From Pardosa pseudoannulata (Eukaryota > Arthropoda > Arachnida > Araneae > Lycosidae), in NCBI GenBank assembly GCA_032207245.1, contig CM063500.1:20218024-20282023 (forward strand): a stretch of DNA of 64,000 nt. The letters are read 5' to 3'. The notes under the pieces are model-generated. The model searched no databases. It was not told where the DNA came from and saw only the letters and a list, made by a program, of their open reading frames with translations. A program made the position numbers and the translations under genes. Below, piece by piece: positions 11,046 through 22,903 of the stretch. Positions within the stretch are counted from its first letter, which is position 1, and each line of letters starts with the position of its first letter.

Positions 11046-12254
11046 AAATTAAAGGTAAGCATAGTCAACAAGAAAAAAAACAAGCTGAGAAGAGTGCAGT
11101 TTTACCCATTTGTTAACATCATAAAAATTTTAGATGGCTAGATATAATGAATTTTTATGTAACAGAACATGTTTCCAAAGTATTTTGATTTACTAAATCG
11201 GTAGGTATACCAGGACCGCTAAGACTGCCTTAATGTTTCTCCCCTTTTGCTTCTGCACCCTTCTCCATACTCTCTTAAAGGTTCTGTGCCTACTAAGGGA
11301 CGGTAATGCCCCCATTCTGTTACAGTGTATATCCAAGGTAATCAATGTGAATTTAATTTTTAATACGGCCATTGTAATAAGGCTTCATATTTAAAGCTCA
11401 ACTGATTCGTGGTTTCCAAAATAGAAGAAAAATGCAGTTATACGTATAGTAAAAAGAAAGCAGCACGAATTCCGTATGTTCCGATGTGAAGGTCGTTTGG
11501 GGACTTTTTTTTTCAGATTCTTGCAAGTGGAATGACGCGATACATCACCGGAAAGAAGAAAATGGACTACATAGATCAATATTAAGAGAGGAGAAAAAAT
11601 TGAGTTTTTCGACCTTTTCTAGAGATCTGGCATCATTACGCTAATCAATTTCCCCCTTTTACTTATCTCTCATCTGGATTTGATTTTAGTTTTTTTCTAA
11701 ATTAATATCGTCATTCATTAATTTTTCAAGCTAATGATTAAGGTAGTATTCAGAAATTTTTTACTTCAAAAACACTTGAAACACTTCAAAATTTATTTAC
11801 TAAGCTTTAGAAAATAATTACGTATGCTAAAATTAGTTTAAGACAACTATTCAGTATCTACTTTTTCCGTAGATTATTATAATATTGTGTGCACTGAAAA
11901 TGGTATGTTTCGAATCTTAAGGTTGTGCAGATTTTCTGTTGTCAAGAATTTAAGGCTTTACACTTGATTCTGGCTTGACATCATATTTCTTTTACAGCAA
12001 GTACGATAGAGGGTAGCTCGGCACAGTTTTTAAATTTAAGAATTTCTGCCCAGACTTGCCTAACTCAATTAAAAGCAACAGATGGGCAATAAATTGATAT
12101 AGCTGAAATTTTAATTTAAACAAGATTACTGAGAATGAGGAAAATTAATTTGAAGCACAAAGAGATAAAAGATAGTTATTGCATACGACTACTCTAGAGA
12201 TAAACAAGGTATACAGATAGTTACAATATTTTTAACATTACGACTCTGATAATT
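11046..12254. other. Intergenic sequence, nothing recognised
   Basis: No recognisable gene or repeat. A 62-codon open frame on the minus strand at 11391-11579 has no motif I can name. Confidence 0.45.
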
Positions 12255-12268
12255 CCATCTGTTCTAAG

Positions 12269-12431
12269 GCCGAACGATAGCCGAATGGTAGAGGACTGCT
12301 TTTCGCTACGGGAGTTCACGCGTTCAAATCCCCCTGTTGACATCGATGTTCGTAGCCGTTCGAAATCGGCTTTTAGGTCCCGGTCTCATTAGCCATGAGT
12401 AAATCAGTAGACCATACAACTCTAAACCAAA
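12269..12431 (+). mobile_element. tRNA-derived SINE with 14-bp target duplication
   Basis: Begins gccgaacgatagccgaatgg and ends ctctaaaccaaa. The exact 14-bp repeat ccatctgttctaag lies at 12255-12268 and 12432-12445. This copy has small deletions in the head (near 12290) and body, and the B-box is altered to cgttcaaatcc. Confidence 0.92.
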
Positions 12432-12735
12432 CCATCTGTTCTAAGTAAAATTGTAATAAATTATTCTAGCCGAGAAAAAACATTCTACCGAAAAGTTTTA
12501 TCCGATTAATTAAATTTCATTAGTGTAAATTAAACTACAGGCAAAATTTATAATTTGAGTAAATGTAAATTTAATATTAATAGTTTAAATTTAATAAAAA
12601 ATTAATAAAAATGTTGAGGTTGATAGAATTTTAATCCAAACATGATAATAACGATAATTCTATGTATTAAAAAATATTGGTTAAAAAATATAAGGTTATA
12701 TGAAATAATCTTAAGGTTTATTATACATAAAGGTT

Positions 12736-12737
<2 letters not shown>

Positions 12738-12811
<74 letters not shown>
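12738..12811. repeat. (TA)n(CA)n microsatellite
   Basis: An uninterrupted TA run of over 60 bp ends in acacacacac. The Ile-Tyr repeat frames across it are artefacts of the dinucleotide. Confidence 0.97.
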
Positions 12812-12843
12812 TGAAGGTTTATTACCTTAATTAAAGTAGCATG

Positions 12844-13025
12844 GGTCTTTTCTGGTTTGAAGCACTACAGTCTACTGTTTTGCTGCACGAGTGCTTATGT
12901 GATCGCAACCTACAGCTTAAAGCCGATTCCGCACGGATACGAACATCCATGCCAGCCGCTGGAGTCGAATCCGTGAACTCCGGTACCGAAGAGTCAACAC
13001 CCTACTCATTCGGCTATCTTACAGC
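12844..13025 (-). mobile_element. tRNA-derived SINE, reverse orientation, 11-bp target duplication
   Basis: On the minus strand it reads from gccgaatgag through the B-box region ggattcgactcc, the ggcatggatgttcgtatcc block and aatcggctttaagctgtagg to a tail opposite ttctggtttgaag. It is flanked by aaagtagcatg at 12833-12843 and 13026-13036. It is the only young copy on the minus strand in this window. Confidence 0.88.
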
Positions 13026-13036
13026 AAAGTAGCATG

Positions 13037-13998
13037 AGTTCGAGGAAATTTTTATCGTCATTAACTTGTAAAGTGTGAGAGAAACACGGAACATGTTGAA
13101 CAGTCAAGTTCAGGAAACAAACCGAGATTGTATATATAATATATATCATAGGAATTACTGTCGTAATGCAGTCCGTTATCAATAGAAACATCTAAATGCT
13201 TAATTTATACAAATTATGTACTTTTCCTAAAATGCACATTCGAAACCTAAAATATTAGGCGATAAAAAGAATGAAGTAAAATTTAAATAGTATGATGTCA
13301 GCACTTGTTAGCGTCACGAGTTAAATAAAAAATAGTAAATAAATATAAATAACAGTTTCGTTGTTATAAATGACATACAATAATAATCTTAAACATACTG
13401 TTATACCATATTCATTTTCATGGACAATATAAATTTTTAATTGTTAATCTTTCGCCAGGCGAATCGTTGTAAAAAAAGTACAATACTCGCCCCTTTTTTT
13501 TTCTTCTCTTAAATAAAATTTCACGGGTAGAGGTCGTTAACGGCTATTACTATTCATTTATTGTATCTCTACCTCTCGCTGTCTGAATCTTAATTTCTCT
13601 CTAGATTACGAAATCACTTGCACGCATTATTTTGATCAATGAATGCAAATGTATGACGACAGAAAAAAATTTCGTCTGACGCCTAATCCAGGTTATTCTC
13701 TTCCTGCTCCATCTAACATACATCTTTCTGTACTTCGTTGTTTGTAATCTTTATACGATCCGTTTTATTCTCAGGTTGAGGACATTTGTTTTCAAGCAAA
13801 ACAAAATAAATGTAAATTGTGTTATTTCTTACAGTTGTCTCAAGAGACAAAACAGGATTTACGTGGGAAGTTTTATGTAAAACTTTATGTAATATGTAAA
13901 AGTGCATTTGGGCAGCTGGTTTGATATGCCTGTTTTGGGTTCTCTTTTTGTCTGGTTTTGTAAGCATTTATTCATGTTTTAATTAAAACCATCTTTTG
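13037..13998. other. Intergenic sequence, nothing recognised
   Basis: An 84-codon minus-strand frame (13713-13967) has no recognisable domain. No repeat structure was noticed. Confidence 0.45.
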
Positions 13999-14135
13999 GT
14001 TCAGGTGTCCGTCGATTCGAATTCCACTACGGTATGAATATCTGTGACTATTCGAAATTGATTTTAATCAGTAATCTGGTCTAATTAAAATCACGTAGCT
14101 GAAAAAATTGACTGTAGTACTTCTAACTAACCAGC
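13999..14135 (+). mobile_element. Old, 5'-truncated SINE copy
   Basis: gtccgtcgattcgaattcc resembles the B-box half of the head. It is followed by ccactacggtatgaatatctgtgac (ccactacggcatggatgttcgtagc in young copies), ttcgaaattgattttaat and the tail ctaactaacc. It is heavily diverged. Confidence 0.7.
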
Positions 14136-16338
14136 AATATATTTACTAGCATATTGCAATTCTTAAAGACATCAGTGATATCACACTTTCTGTGACTGTG
14201 TTCATCAATCGTTATGTTTAACAGTGATAACTCATTCCTTATCTTCTTATCAGTTTCTCATTAGCAAATATTTTGTTATACTGTTGCTGTTAACTACTTT
14301 CTGCTACAAAGTTAAATCTATATATGTTTAACAATTGCACTATTATTAAAATATATTGTTCTTGAATTTTAAATTTGGTCTTGTAAGTAGGAGCGCTGTG
14401 CCGTTAAAATGGAATATTTTTGATTAAATATAAAGATAATTTTTATGTATTAATCTCATAAATGCCTGTGTTATAGGACCAGGAAAATGTTTCTTCGCTA
14501 GAACAGTAGTTTCCTCCGTATACCTATTTTTAATTTTAGTTTTGCATTTGTGCATCAAAAATTGGCGGTTTGTGTTAATATATTCTATTTTAATTATGGA
14601 ATATGATTGGAATCCTCGATAAAACACATTTTTACTTACAACTCAATTTTAATTACGGATTCCTTTAAAGCAGGGAACTCCGTGCTACCCCCGTTCCTTT
14701 TAACCCCGTGTCTGCGGGCGCCAATGTGCCCGCGTAGCTATTTTTTTTCGCCTCCGACTGTCCGCTATATACTATATTAATATCAACCGTGGCCAAAAAT
14801 TAGAAAATAGATTCCAGCAAGTTTCAATTATTGAGCCAATTGCTTCTTTTCATTTGTAAACCCTTTCAATCCTCAAATTAATATCTCTGAAGTTACAAAT
14901 TCCACGGGGAAAATTATTCAGGAAGAAGCATCTTGAACTGAAGATGAGATTTTAATTATTCAGACTGATATTGTATTAAAATCGAGCGGACTTTAATAAA
15001 ACATTTGGGATCTAGCCAAAGATAAAAGTATCCCCTTTGAAAAAGGGAGCATACAAGTTAAAATCATGTTTCGGTTCCATATGTCATGTGAATCACTGTG
15101 TTCAACAATGAACACAATTAAATCAACAATCAGATCTCGACTTATACGATAGCAATCTCAAATATTCTATGAGATTGAGAATATAATCTTGTACGCTTGA
15201 TTTGAAAAACAGTGGATAATATCCAATGCCAAAAATCGAATTAAATGTAACTATTTTGAATTTTTGGTTTCCAGTTCAGTGTAGGACATTGTTTATGGTG
15301 CTTATGATCGCAATACAATAAATAATAAGAATCGTTATACTTTTTTTTAACTGCCAGACAATTTCCTGCTTAACAGATGTGTCCCGACAAGGAATGGTTA
15401 AGAACCCCTGCTGTCAAGTGATCTTATAATATTTAGGCGTATCCTACATATTTTCAGTCTCTATTTCTTCAATAAAGTTGATTCTGCTATCCAATTTGCT
15501 TTTTTAATACTTGGATGAAATATTTCAATGCCTCTTTAGCCATGTGTTTGTGTATATTTATAGTACTACTGTAAGGTCATAACATGGCATTCAAGTCAGT
15601 ATGAAACTTTAAAAACGCAGAGTTCCGTCCTTGGTTTTACATTCGTACAGACTGTTTATAATGTTCACAAGGTATGTTAAGACAAGTGGTCGCCAAATTC
15701 ATGAATCCTCTGCGCCTTTTTTAAATCCTGCGACTACCAGAAGAAACCAGGACAGAGATAAGAACTTTTATTTTCAAATCTTACATTTTTTTAATTGTCT
15801 GTAAACATATCTAGTAAATATGAAATTTATTTTTATAAAACTGTATATATAAGAAAATAAAATGGAATATCGTTAGTAATAAATTAGAAATGTGAGAACT
15901 GATTTTTATTTCAAACGTATTAACTTTAAGTTTTATGCTAGAAAAGAAATAGCACACTAATATTTAGAACTGAACATTTTGTTCAATTTTAGACTAACCT
16001 GGACTAGAATTGGGTCATTTTTCTTCAGGAATAAGAAGCCAGATATTTTCAGAACGATTTTAAGAATAAACCACTCTGAAGCGATTTTAAAGATAATCAC
16101 TCCAGGTTAATCAACCTGAGCAAGACACTGTAAACACTGTCTACTAAAAATTTCCAAGTGAGCTGCAATTTGTTCGCGATCGACGATTTGACGATCTTTC
16201 AGTTAAGAGGTATACAAAATCATTTCGAATTTACGTGTATTGAAGCATCTTTCTTTGCTACTAGGATTGAAGGAATTAAATGTATTGGTGCATTTATTAT
16301 TTATATAGTTTGGTGATCTCAATCTTAAATTTCCCAGG
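14136..16338. other. Intergenic sequence, nothing recognised
   Basis: AT-rich with one short GC-richer patch at 14690-14760. No gene, terminal repeat or motif was recognised. Confidence 0.45.
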
Positions 16339-16346
16339 CCATGTTT

Positions 16347-16522
16347 GCCAAACGATGGCCGAATAGTTAGGACGCTGATCTTCGGTGATTCGGGAGTTCG
16401 TGGGATCGAATCCCATTGTAGCATGGATGTTCTTAACCGTTGGGAATCTGCTTTAAGTAATGGGTTGTGATTTCATTAAGGTCTCGTGTTTCAAAAGTAG
16501 ATCAAAGTGCTCCAAACCAAAC
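16347..16522 (+). mobile_element. tRNA-derived SINE, moderately diverged
   Basis: Head gccaaacgatggccgaatag, B-box variant ggatcgaatcc, body atttcattaaggtctcgtg and tail ctccaaaccaaac. The flanks ccatgttt and ccatgtaat share only six bases, so the duplication has decayed or the boundary is slightly off. Confidence 0.85.
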
Positions 16523-17872
16523 CCATGTAATGTTTTTGTCTCACTCTGTTGCAGGCCACTAAGTTTAAATAAAGAACAACAACAAAAGATTAAATGTTTA
16601 ATTCCGATTGAATTACTTCGCTTTGTTACGTAATAAGTTATACACACACACACAAATAAATCCAAAGAAAATTGCTTTAAATTTCTTAGCATAATAAAAA
16701 TGCATTAAAATAATTTAAAACTGAAAAAAAAGGACTGAAAAACTTTTATACTCGGGAAAAAAAACTTTGACATTGCACATTACGATATAAGAAAGTAATG
16801 TATATTCAAAAATTTCAGTGTGCAGATTTCAGCGAAAATGATCATTTTAACCATGCTCGAGTTAAATTCTGACAAATTCCAGTTTTACATTTATACGCAG
16901 GTACAAGGAAACTTTAAGCTTTAACTTTTTTTCCAAACTTTAAATATTTAATTTGATTAATTTTAACTTAGCGTTTGTACATATGCATCTTGCATAAGTT
17001 GAAGATTAGCCTTAAAATGTCGAATTTTTATTATTTAGGATTTCTGCGATATCTAGTTATGCACTTCCGTTATTGGTTACAATCCGCTCTCTATATAACG
17101 AAAAATTTCAATATAACGAAGATTAATGTTGCTAGTATTTGCCAAATATTAGAACTTGAACCCAATCCGTTGTTGAAAATAATTCGTCTCATAATTATGC
17201 TTAATCAATATTTTATAATTTGTGACATTATTAAAAGTATTATTTTAGCAAATGTGTAACTTTAAAGGTAAGATCGTACTTTACATTGAAATAAAATAAG
17301 TTAAAATGAAGTGCAGTAAAAAATGTTTGATTTATAAAAGACAAATAAGGAAGCCACGTAATGTCCACATCAATTTTTTAAAATTATTACTTGACGAGAT
17401 AGTATTTGTAATCGATCTTAACAGAAATTGATCTTAATAACTTTCTACTTCGCTTTTCCTCAAAGCAGAGTTAAATTCGCTTTCACTGTACACGCAGTCT
17501 TTTTTCCTATTCTCTTTTCTCCTTGACGCTAACCTTGAAAATAGAGCAATAAAGTGTAGAGATCCTCCAGGTTCTTTTATTTATTAAGTTTGTCTGTCGC
17601 AGGTAAATTCTTTTCTATTTATTATGTATTTAGGAATGTATGAGGCGTGTTTTGCGCTACATTTCCTTTGAAAATTTAATTCCTCGTTTTTCCTCCGCAG
17701 CTCTAATTCCTCTTCAATGGTTTTAAGGACCACATTATAATTAAAATTTCATCTTATCCTCGAAGTTCTGTAATATTTTGTTCAAGCGTTTTATTTTATT
17801 TTTTTTTATTCTACTCATAATTCTGAAGTTTTAAAACATACATTTTTCTTGCGATTTATTACTCATAATTTC
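16523..17872. other. Intergenic sequence, nothing recognised
   Basis: A 94-codon + frame at 16975-17259 is AT-driven and has no recognisable motif. No repeat was noticed. Confidence 0.45.
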
Positions 17873-19285
17873 ATGGTTTCCGCGCACCTGGAGAGTTAGG
17901 GAAAGTCTTGGATTTAGACAATGGATTAATTTTGTCATGGAAACTGAAATTATTTTTTATAGCATTGATCGTGTTTCAAGTATAAAAACAGTCCTGTGAG
18001 AAAATATACAAATTTACGAATTAAAATAGAACTGCCGTTTTGAGAAAAACTCTATTTAAATCATTGTATTTATGTATATATGAATGTTCAGATTAATAAA
18101 TTTTATTTATGTATAATTTTTTTATTCAACTATTGAATATAGATTGGAAAAATTTGTTCACCAAGGAAAAAAAATTGTGAAAAGTCGTATTTAAAAATTA
18201 ATGCTATGAAAGATGTTTATGTTCATATTTTTCTTAACGGAAAAATTTTGCCTTAAATAATTTTTTTTTATTTAATATTGATTTTTTTTTTGAAAATGTA
18301 AGTTATTAAAATTTAAAAAAAATGTAATTACTATTTATTGATAAATATATAACCATCTGCATAATTTCATATTTACACTTTTAAAATGTTTTCCATTTCT
18401 CTTTTAAATTTAAATTATACAAAATATTGACATTAAAAAAATTACAATTTTGAAAGAATGAGTTGCATAAAGAACATGTCTTACATGCAGTTTCTATTTT
18501 TGAAAAAATTTTTTAGTTATTTACATGGTTTCCGCGCATCTGGAAAGTCAGGGATTCATGGATTTAGACAATGGATTAATTTTGTCATGGAAAGTCATGA
18601 TTTTTTAAAATGATAAAAGTCATGATCTGCTAAACTACCGATTAAAATGCATTGAATTGTTTAATTCTATTTTTACTTGTCATTTGGCTGAAGTTTTTAA
18701 GTTTGGTATTTATGTATTATCTATTGACCCTATTACCAATTAAAATTTGTTCACCAAGGAAACTCAAAGCAAGAAAACTTAATGGGTGGGTAAATGTATA
18801 TATTATTCTGGTCTTTTCTTAAATTGTAGATTAAAATTTTATTAATATAATATTCATTATTTTTTAATAAAAATTAGTTAAGATTTTTGCACAAAATGTA
18901 AGTTTATCTCTAGGGATATTGTATATAAACATTATAGGGTTATATTTGGCTATTATTCATGGTCACCTGGATAATACCAAAGTACCCTGAATTCAAATTG
19001 GAAACATTTTGATTGAAAAATTGCTATATGATTGAACTTAGGTATGTAGATACATCAATTTATTTTTATGTATGTGAGTTTATTAACACTTATAAAGTAC
19101 GTTTATAGTTTTTTATGATAAAATTCCTGTAATTTCTCTAAAAGCATATATTTTATTTCTATGTACATCAGAATTTTTATTCATATATACTTTAACGAAA
19201 GCTTTTTAAAGTCATGGAAAATGATCTGCTAAATCAGGGAAAGTCATGAAAAGTCGTGGAATTGAAAAATTTGATTTTGGCAGAT
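17873..19285. repeat. Repeat complex with duplicated atggtttccgcgca blocks
   Basis: The block atggtttccgcgca(c/t)ctgga followed by tggatttagacaatggatta occurs at 17873-17950 and again at 18524-18595, in the same orientation. Between them sits copy 2 of the dispersed repeat (17984-18516). Motifs of the type aaagtcatg(g)aaa recur at 18585-18635 and 19200-19265. This looks like an element with internal short repeats that was duplicated or interrupted. I could not define matching termini. Confidence 0.55.
17984..18516. repeat. Dispersed repeat, copy 2 (first copy at 2638-3237)
   Basis: Collinear with 2638-3237, with numerous short deletions. Conserved pieces include ttttccatttctctttta, acaaaatattgaca and gaatgagttgcata. 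It sits between two direct copies of the atggtttccgcgca block. Confidence 0.85.
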
Positions 19286-19450
19286 ACTGTGTAATTTTTT
19301 ATCGATATAAAATATCTGCATAAGTAAAAGTTCTTTATAAATTCCAGTTTTCGATACTTCATGTAATTTCTATCTAAATGTCAAATATTTTCAAGCTTGC
19401 ATGGACGTATTTGTCCGTGCTCTTAAATGGTATGTGAAAAATTAACGCAA

Positions 19451-19915
19451 TCTTCGAAATATACCTAAGGATAGTTGCACTTGCTTGAAGTTGCTGTGGC
19501 ATTTAGATCGTATGATCAGCGCACATTTTCAAACTGTATAAATGCATGGAGATAAATTTCTGATAAATGGCTCTTAAATGTAGTCTAGAATGAATTGCTG
19601 AACATGATCTTTGAAATATACCTAAGGACAGTTGCACTTGCTTGAAGTTGCTGTGGCATTTAGATCGTGTGATCAGCGCACATTTTCAAACTCTGTATAA
19701 ATGCATGGAGATAAATTTCTGATAAATGGCTCTTAAATGTAGTCTAGAATGAATTGCTGAACATGATCTTCGAAATATACCTAAGGATAGTTGCACTTGC
19801 TTGAAGTTGCTGTGGCATTTAGATCGTATGATCAGCGCACATTTTCAAACTGTATAAATGCATGGAGATAAATTTCTAACTAATAGATAGCTCTTAATGA
19901 AGTCTAAAACGAAGC
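19451..19915. repeat. Tandem array, about 2.9 copies of a 158-bp unit, nearly identical
   Basis: The unit starting tctt(c/t)gaaatatacctaagga occurs at 19451, 19608 and 19767, spacing 157 and 159 bp. Each copy has ttgcttgaagttgctgtggc, atcgt(a/g)tgatcagcgcac and gcatggagataaatttct. The first two copies differ by only a few bases; the third decays after 19878. High identity points to a recent expansion. There is no coding potential. Confidence 0.93.
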
Positions 19916-20990
19916 GCAAACTATGATGTTCAAAACATATTTTTTTACATATCATTCGAAATTTTTTTAAGTACGATGCCATTGGGTTAAGACACATTAC
20001 TTGAACAGAAGTAGTAATGCATATGAGTTTGCCGACTCTTGAGGGGAAAAAACGAAAAATCTTTGAGTGGAACGAACTTACTCCTGTTGCACGGGTGTAG
20101 GGTGTGGCATGCAGTCAGTATATAACAGGAAAAGGGTAATATCTTCTTGTATTATTATGGTGAAACATGCATGAAGTTTGCATTATTTAAAAAACTTCAC
20201 CACAAGCTTTAGGCAAAAATATTTTTCGGGTAGAGGCCGGCTTAAAAGCCTTATTATGCCTTAATCTTTACATGTTGAAAAAGCATCATATTCAGTTTGG
20301 GTTACCTTATCCCCGATGAAGAATGCACTGATTTCTATAGTCATAGCGAAACCTTTTATAGAACATTCTGTTCTTTGATATGGAGTAAAAAATTTAAGGG
20401 TGTGCACCCTACAATTTTAATACACAATAAATAGGAATGTATATACACACACACGCGCGCGCACACACACATATACATTTATGTATACACACATATACCC
20501 TTCGTGCATGTGTGTACATATATATGTATACATATATATGTAATATATCAAGATTATTTAACTTTAATATTTCCTTAAAATTCTCCTCTCTCCCATTCTA
20601 ATTCCTTAAAATCTAATAAAATCGCAGCCTCTTAAATGTCTTAATCAAAGGAGCGTCCTTGACTTAAAATTCTTTCAATACATTTCCCAATGCTTTCTAT
20701 CCTATAGATGTAAATTTTCTGTCTGTTCAACACGTTTTCCAGCAGTCGCCGGCAAATGGCTCCGGGTTTTTCTGGTCTTAACACTTAAATTCGCTGAGTA
20801 AGTTTCTTGGACCTTGGGAAAAACTCTTTCTGTCTTCGCTCTTGGGTGCACCTCTGTTCGAGCAGAGTGATTGTTGTGTCTTGTCTGTCGTTGACTGATA
20901 AATATGTCCATTTTAGCAATTCTATAATAAAGTTTTAATCAGGCTTGTGCCGGTCTTTTTCAATGGCCCGACTGCATCGTTATTACTGTT
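19916..20990. other. Intergenic sequence with a short (CA)n/(CG)n tract
   Basis: A cacacgcgcgcgcacacac tract lies at about 20445-20470, followed by tatacaca variants to about 20540. A minus-strand frame of 69 codons (20702-20911) is not recognised. An aataaag motif lies at 20925-20932. The 20999-21045 interval shares a motif with 36649-36695, described separately. Confidence 0.5.
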
Positions 20991-20998
20991 AGCTGATT

Positions 20999-21045
20999 AG
21001 GTTTCTCCTTGTCCAGTAGCCCGGGCAAGTAAAAAGAATAGGGGC
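20999..21045 (-). repeat. Conserved GC-rich motif next to a (TG)n(TA)n tract, copy 1
   Basis: On the minus strand: (TG)n, about 55 bp, then cttgcccgggct, then ctggacaaggagaaacct. The same arrangement, with ttgcccgggct and ctgggcaatgagaagcct, occurs at 36649-36695 on the + strand after a (TA)n(TG)n tract. Two copies with the same neighbour order indicate a dispersed repeat that carries its own microsatellite. Confidence 0.6.
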
Positions 21046-21084
21046 TACATAATTATTGGGACCGGCAGGTAATATAATTCCTGG

Positions 21085-21086
<2 letters not shown>

Positions 21087-21132
<46 letters not shown>

Positions 21133-21139
21133 CATATAC

Positions 21140-21173
<34 letters not shown>

Positions 21174-21400
21174 ACATATACATATATATATACATATACA
21201 TATATATATATACATATACATATATATATACATATATATATACATATACATATATATATACATATACATGTATATACATATATATACATATACATAGATA
21301 TATACATATATAAATGCATATACATATATATGCATATACATATATATGTATATACATAAATATATAAACATACGTGCACAATACATACATATATATATAT

Positions 21401-21493
<93 letters not shown>

Positions 21494-21498
21494 TATAC
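21087..21498. repeat. Large compound microsatellite (CA)n (TATACA)n (TA)n
   Basis: About 410 bp of pure purine-pyrimidine alternating sequence: a CA run, then a TACATA/TA mosaic, then a TA run of about 70 bp, then CACA. All long frames crossing it (Ile-Tyr, Thr-His or Cys-Val repeats) are artefacts. Confidence 0.97.
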
Positions 21499-22098
21499 AC
21501 TCCTTGCCGGGCAGCCGAAAAACCGAGTCTCTTTTCAAAGCATAGTAATTTCAACTTACTCTTATTATAGAAATAAAATGTAATTGATATATTTCAACGA
21601 GATGTGGGAAATAGAAATGGGCATAACTATTTCAAATATTTATAAAATAAAAAAAAAATTCAATTTTCTGAAAGAACTATAATTAGTTATGATTTTATTG
21701 TATAAAGTGATAATAATTGTATTCATTCTAGGAAGATAAATATTAAAAACTTTTATTTCTCGTTCTTATTTGTTTCAAAACTCACTGTGATAGAAATTTT
21801 GAATTTTCACTAGAATTTTTATCTAGCAGAAAGTCTACTGGTTATACATTCCAATTTAATTACTCCTTGGCCAATAAAAAATTGATCGAAGGGGCTAAAA
21901 TCCTCAATAATGCAAACCTCAATAATATATCGTAATATTTAGTATATTATCTGTTATTTTAAACCATCATAAGATGATACAGGAAATATTCCCTATGTGT
22001 ATTCATAATATTCATAATCCAATCAGTTATAAAAAACCTAAGTCATTACCCAAAGGTTATGAGTTTGAAAATGAGTTTTAAATAAGCGAATATTATTA

Positions 22099-22903
22099 AC
22101 TAACATATAGCCCATAATATGACGGGATCAGTAATTTTTTTAATTTTCCAAAATTGTAAAGTACCCTATAAGCCAGATAAAAAAATTGTTTATTGGCTGA
22201 GAATTATCTGGTACATACTCAATAATTTGTTTATCTTCATATTCCTCTAAAATCTCCCGATACTGTGAATGTAGTTTAGAATTGAGTTCATTTATAAATA
22301 TAATTCAAAGTTTCTTAGATAGTCGAAATTATCGTTAAGTTCTTTCCAATTATTTTGCCACAGTAATTAATGGAAGTAAAAGAATGAAACTATCATTTCT
22401 ACTACACACTGGAGGTAGATAGAATTTGTTGTTAATACCGGTGATAAAATTTTCATTGCAACAAATATAATCGATGATTAAATTTAAAATTATCACATAT
22501 GTTCCTAATCTATTATCTAAGCCAAATATAAAAGAAAATTATTTATGTAATATCTAAGTTCAGTGATAAAACGTATGAAAATAATGCGGACGATAATTAA
22601 ATAATTTAAAATAAGTAATGATTAAATGAGATGGTTAAAAAATGACGTCATAATGCTAGAAAAAATGTTACTTTTACCTATTTATTATGTGACAAATTGA
22701 TAAATTTAATCGCCTGCTCTTAACCGGGGAAAATAGGGCTTGAATTAATGGCATTAAATGCTAGAAAAGGGGGGAAGGGGTGGAATTCGAACGTTGCTAA
22801 CCCTAACTCATCAAGAATCCAATATGGATGCTTCTATCCGTTACCGGTACAACCGCTTCATAAATTCGTGGATAGACAACTTAGGTTATTATTATTTAAT
22901 GTA
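22099..22903 (-). mobile_element. Non-autonomous Helitron, reverse-strand copy
   Basis: On the minus strand it begins near aataataacctaagttgtc and runs through gcatccatattgga, tgatgagttagggttagcaa and cattatgacgtcat to the 3' end gggctatatgttagt. It is the same family as 49875-50861 and 60821-61483. The 3' terminal TTAGT differs by one base from the CTRRT consensus. The next host base on that strand is T, as expected for insertion between A and T. The 5' TC has been lost to mutation. Confidence 0.75.

Noticed and set aside
12602..12830. Ile-Tyr-rich frames on both strands
   Set aside because: Produced by the (TA)n tract at 12738-12800. The same applies to the frames at 27872-28118, 36493-36712 and 49284-49601.
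20989..21583. Several overlapping long frames of Ile-Tyr, Thr-His and Cys-Val repeats (up to 169 codons)
   Set aside because: They are translations of a (CA)n/(TACATA)n/(TA)n microsatellite and open in several frames at once. They are not genes.
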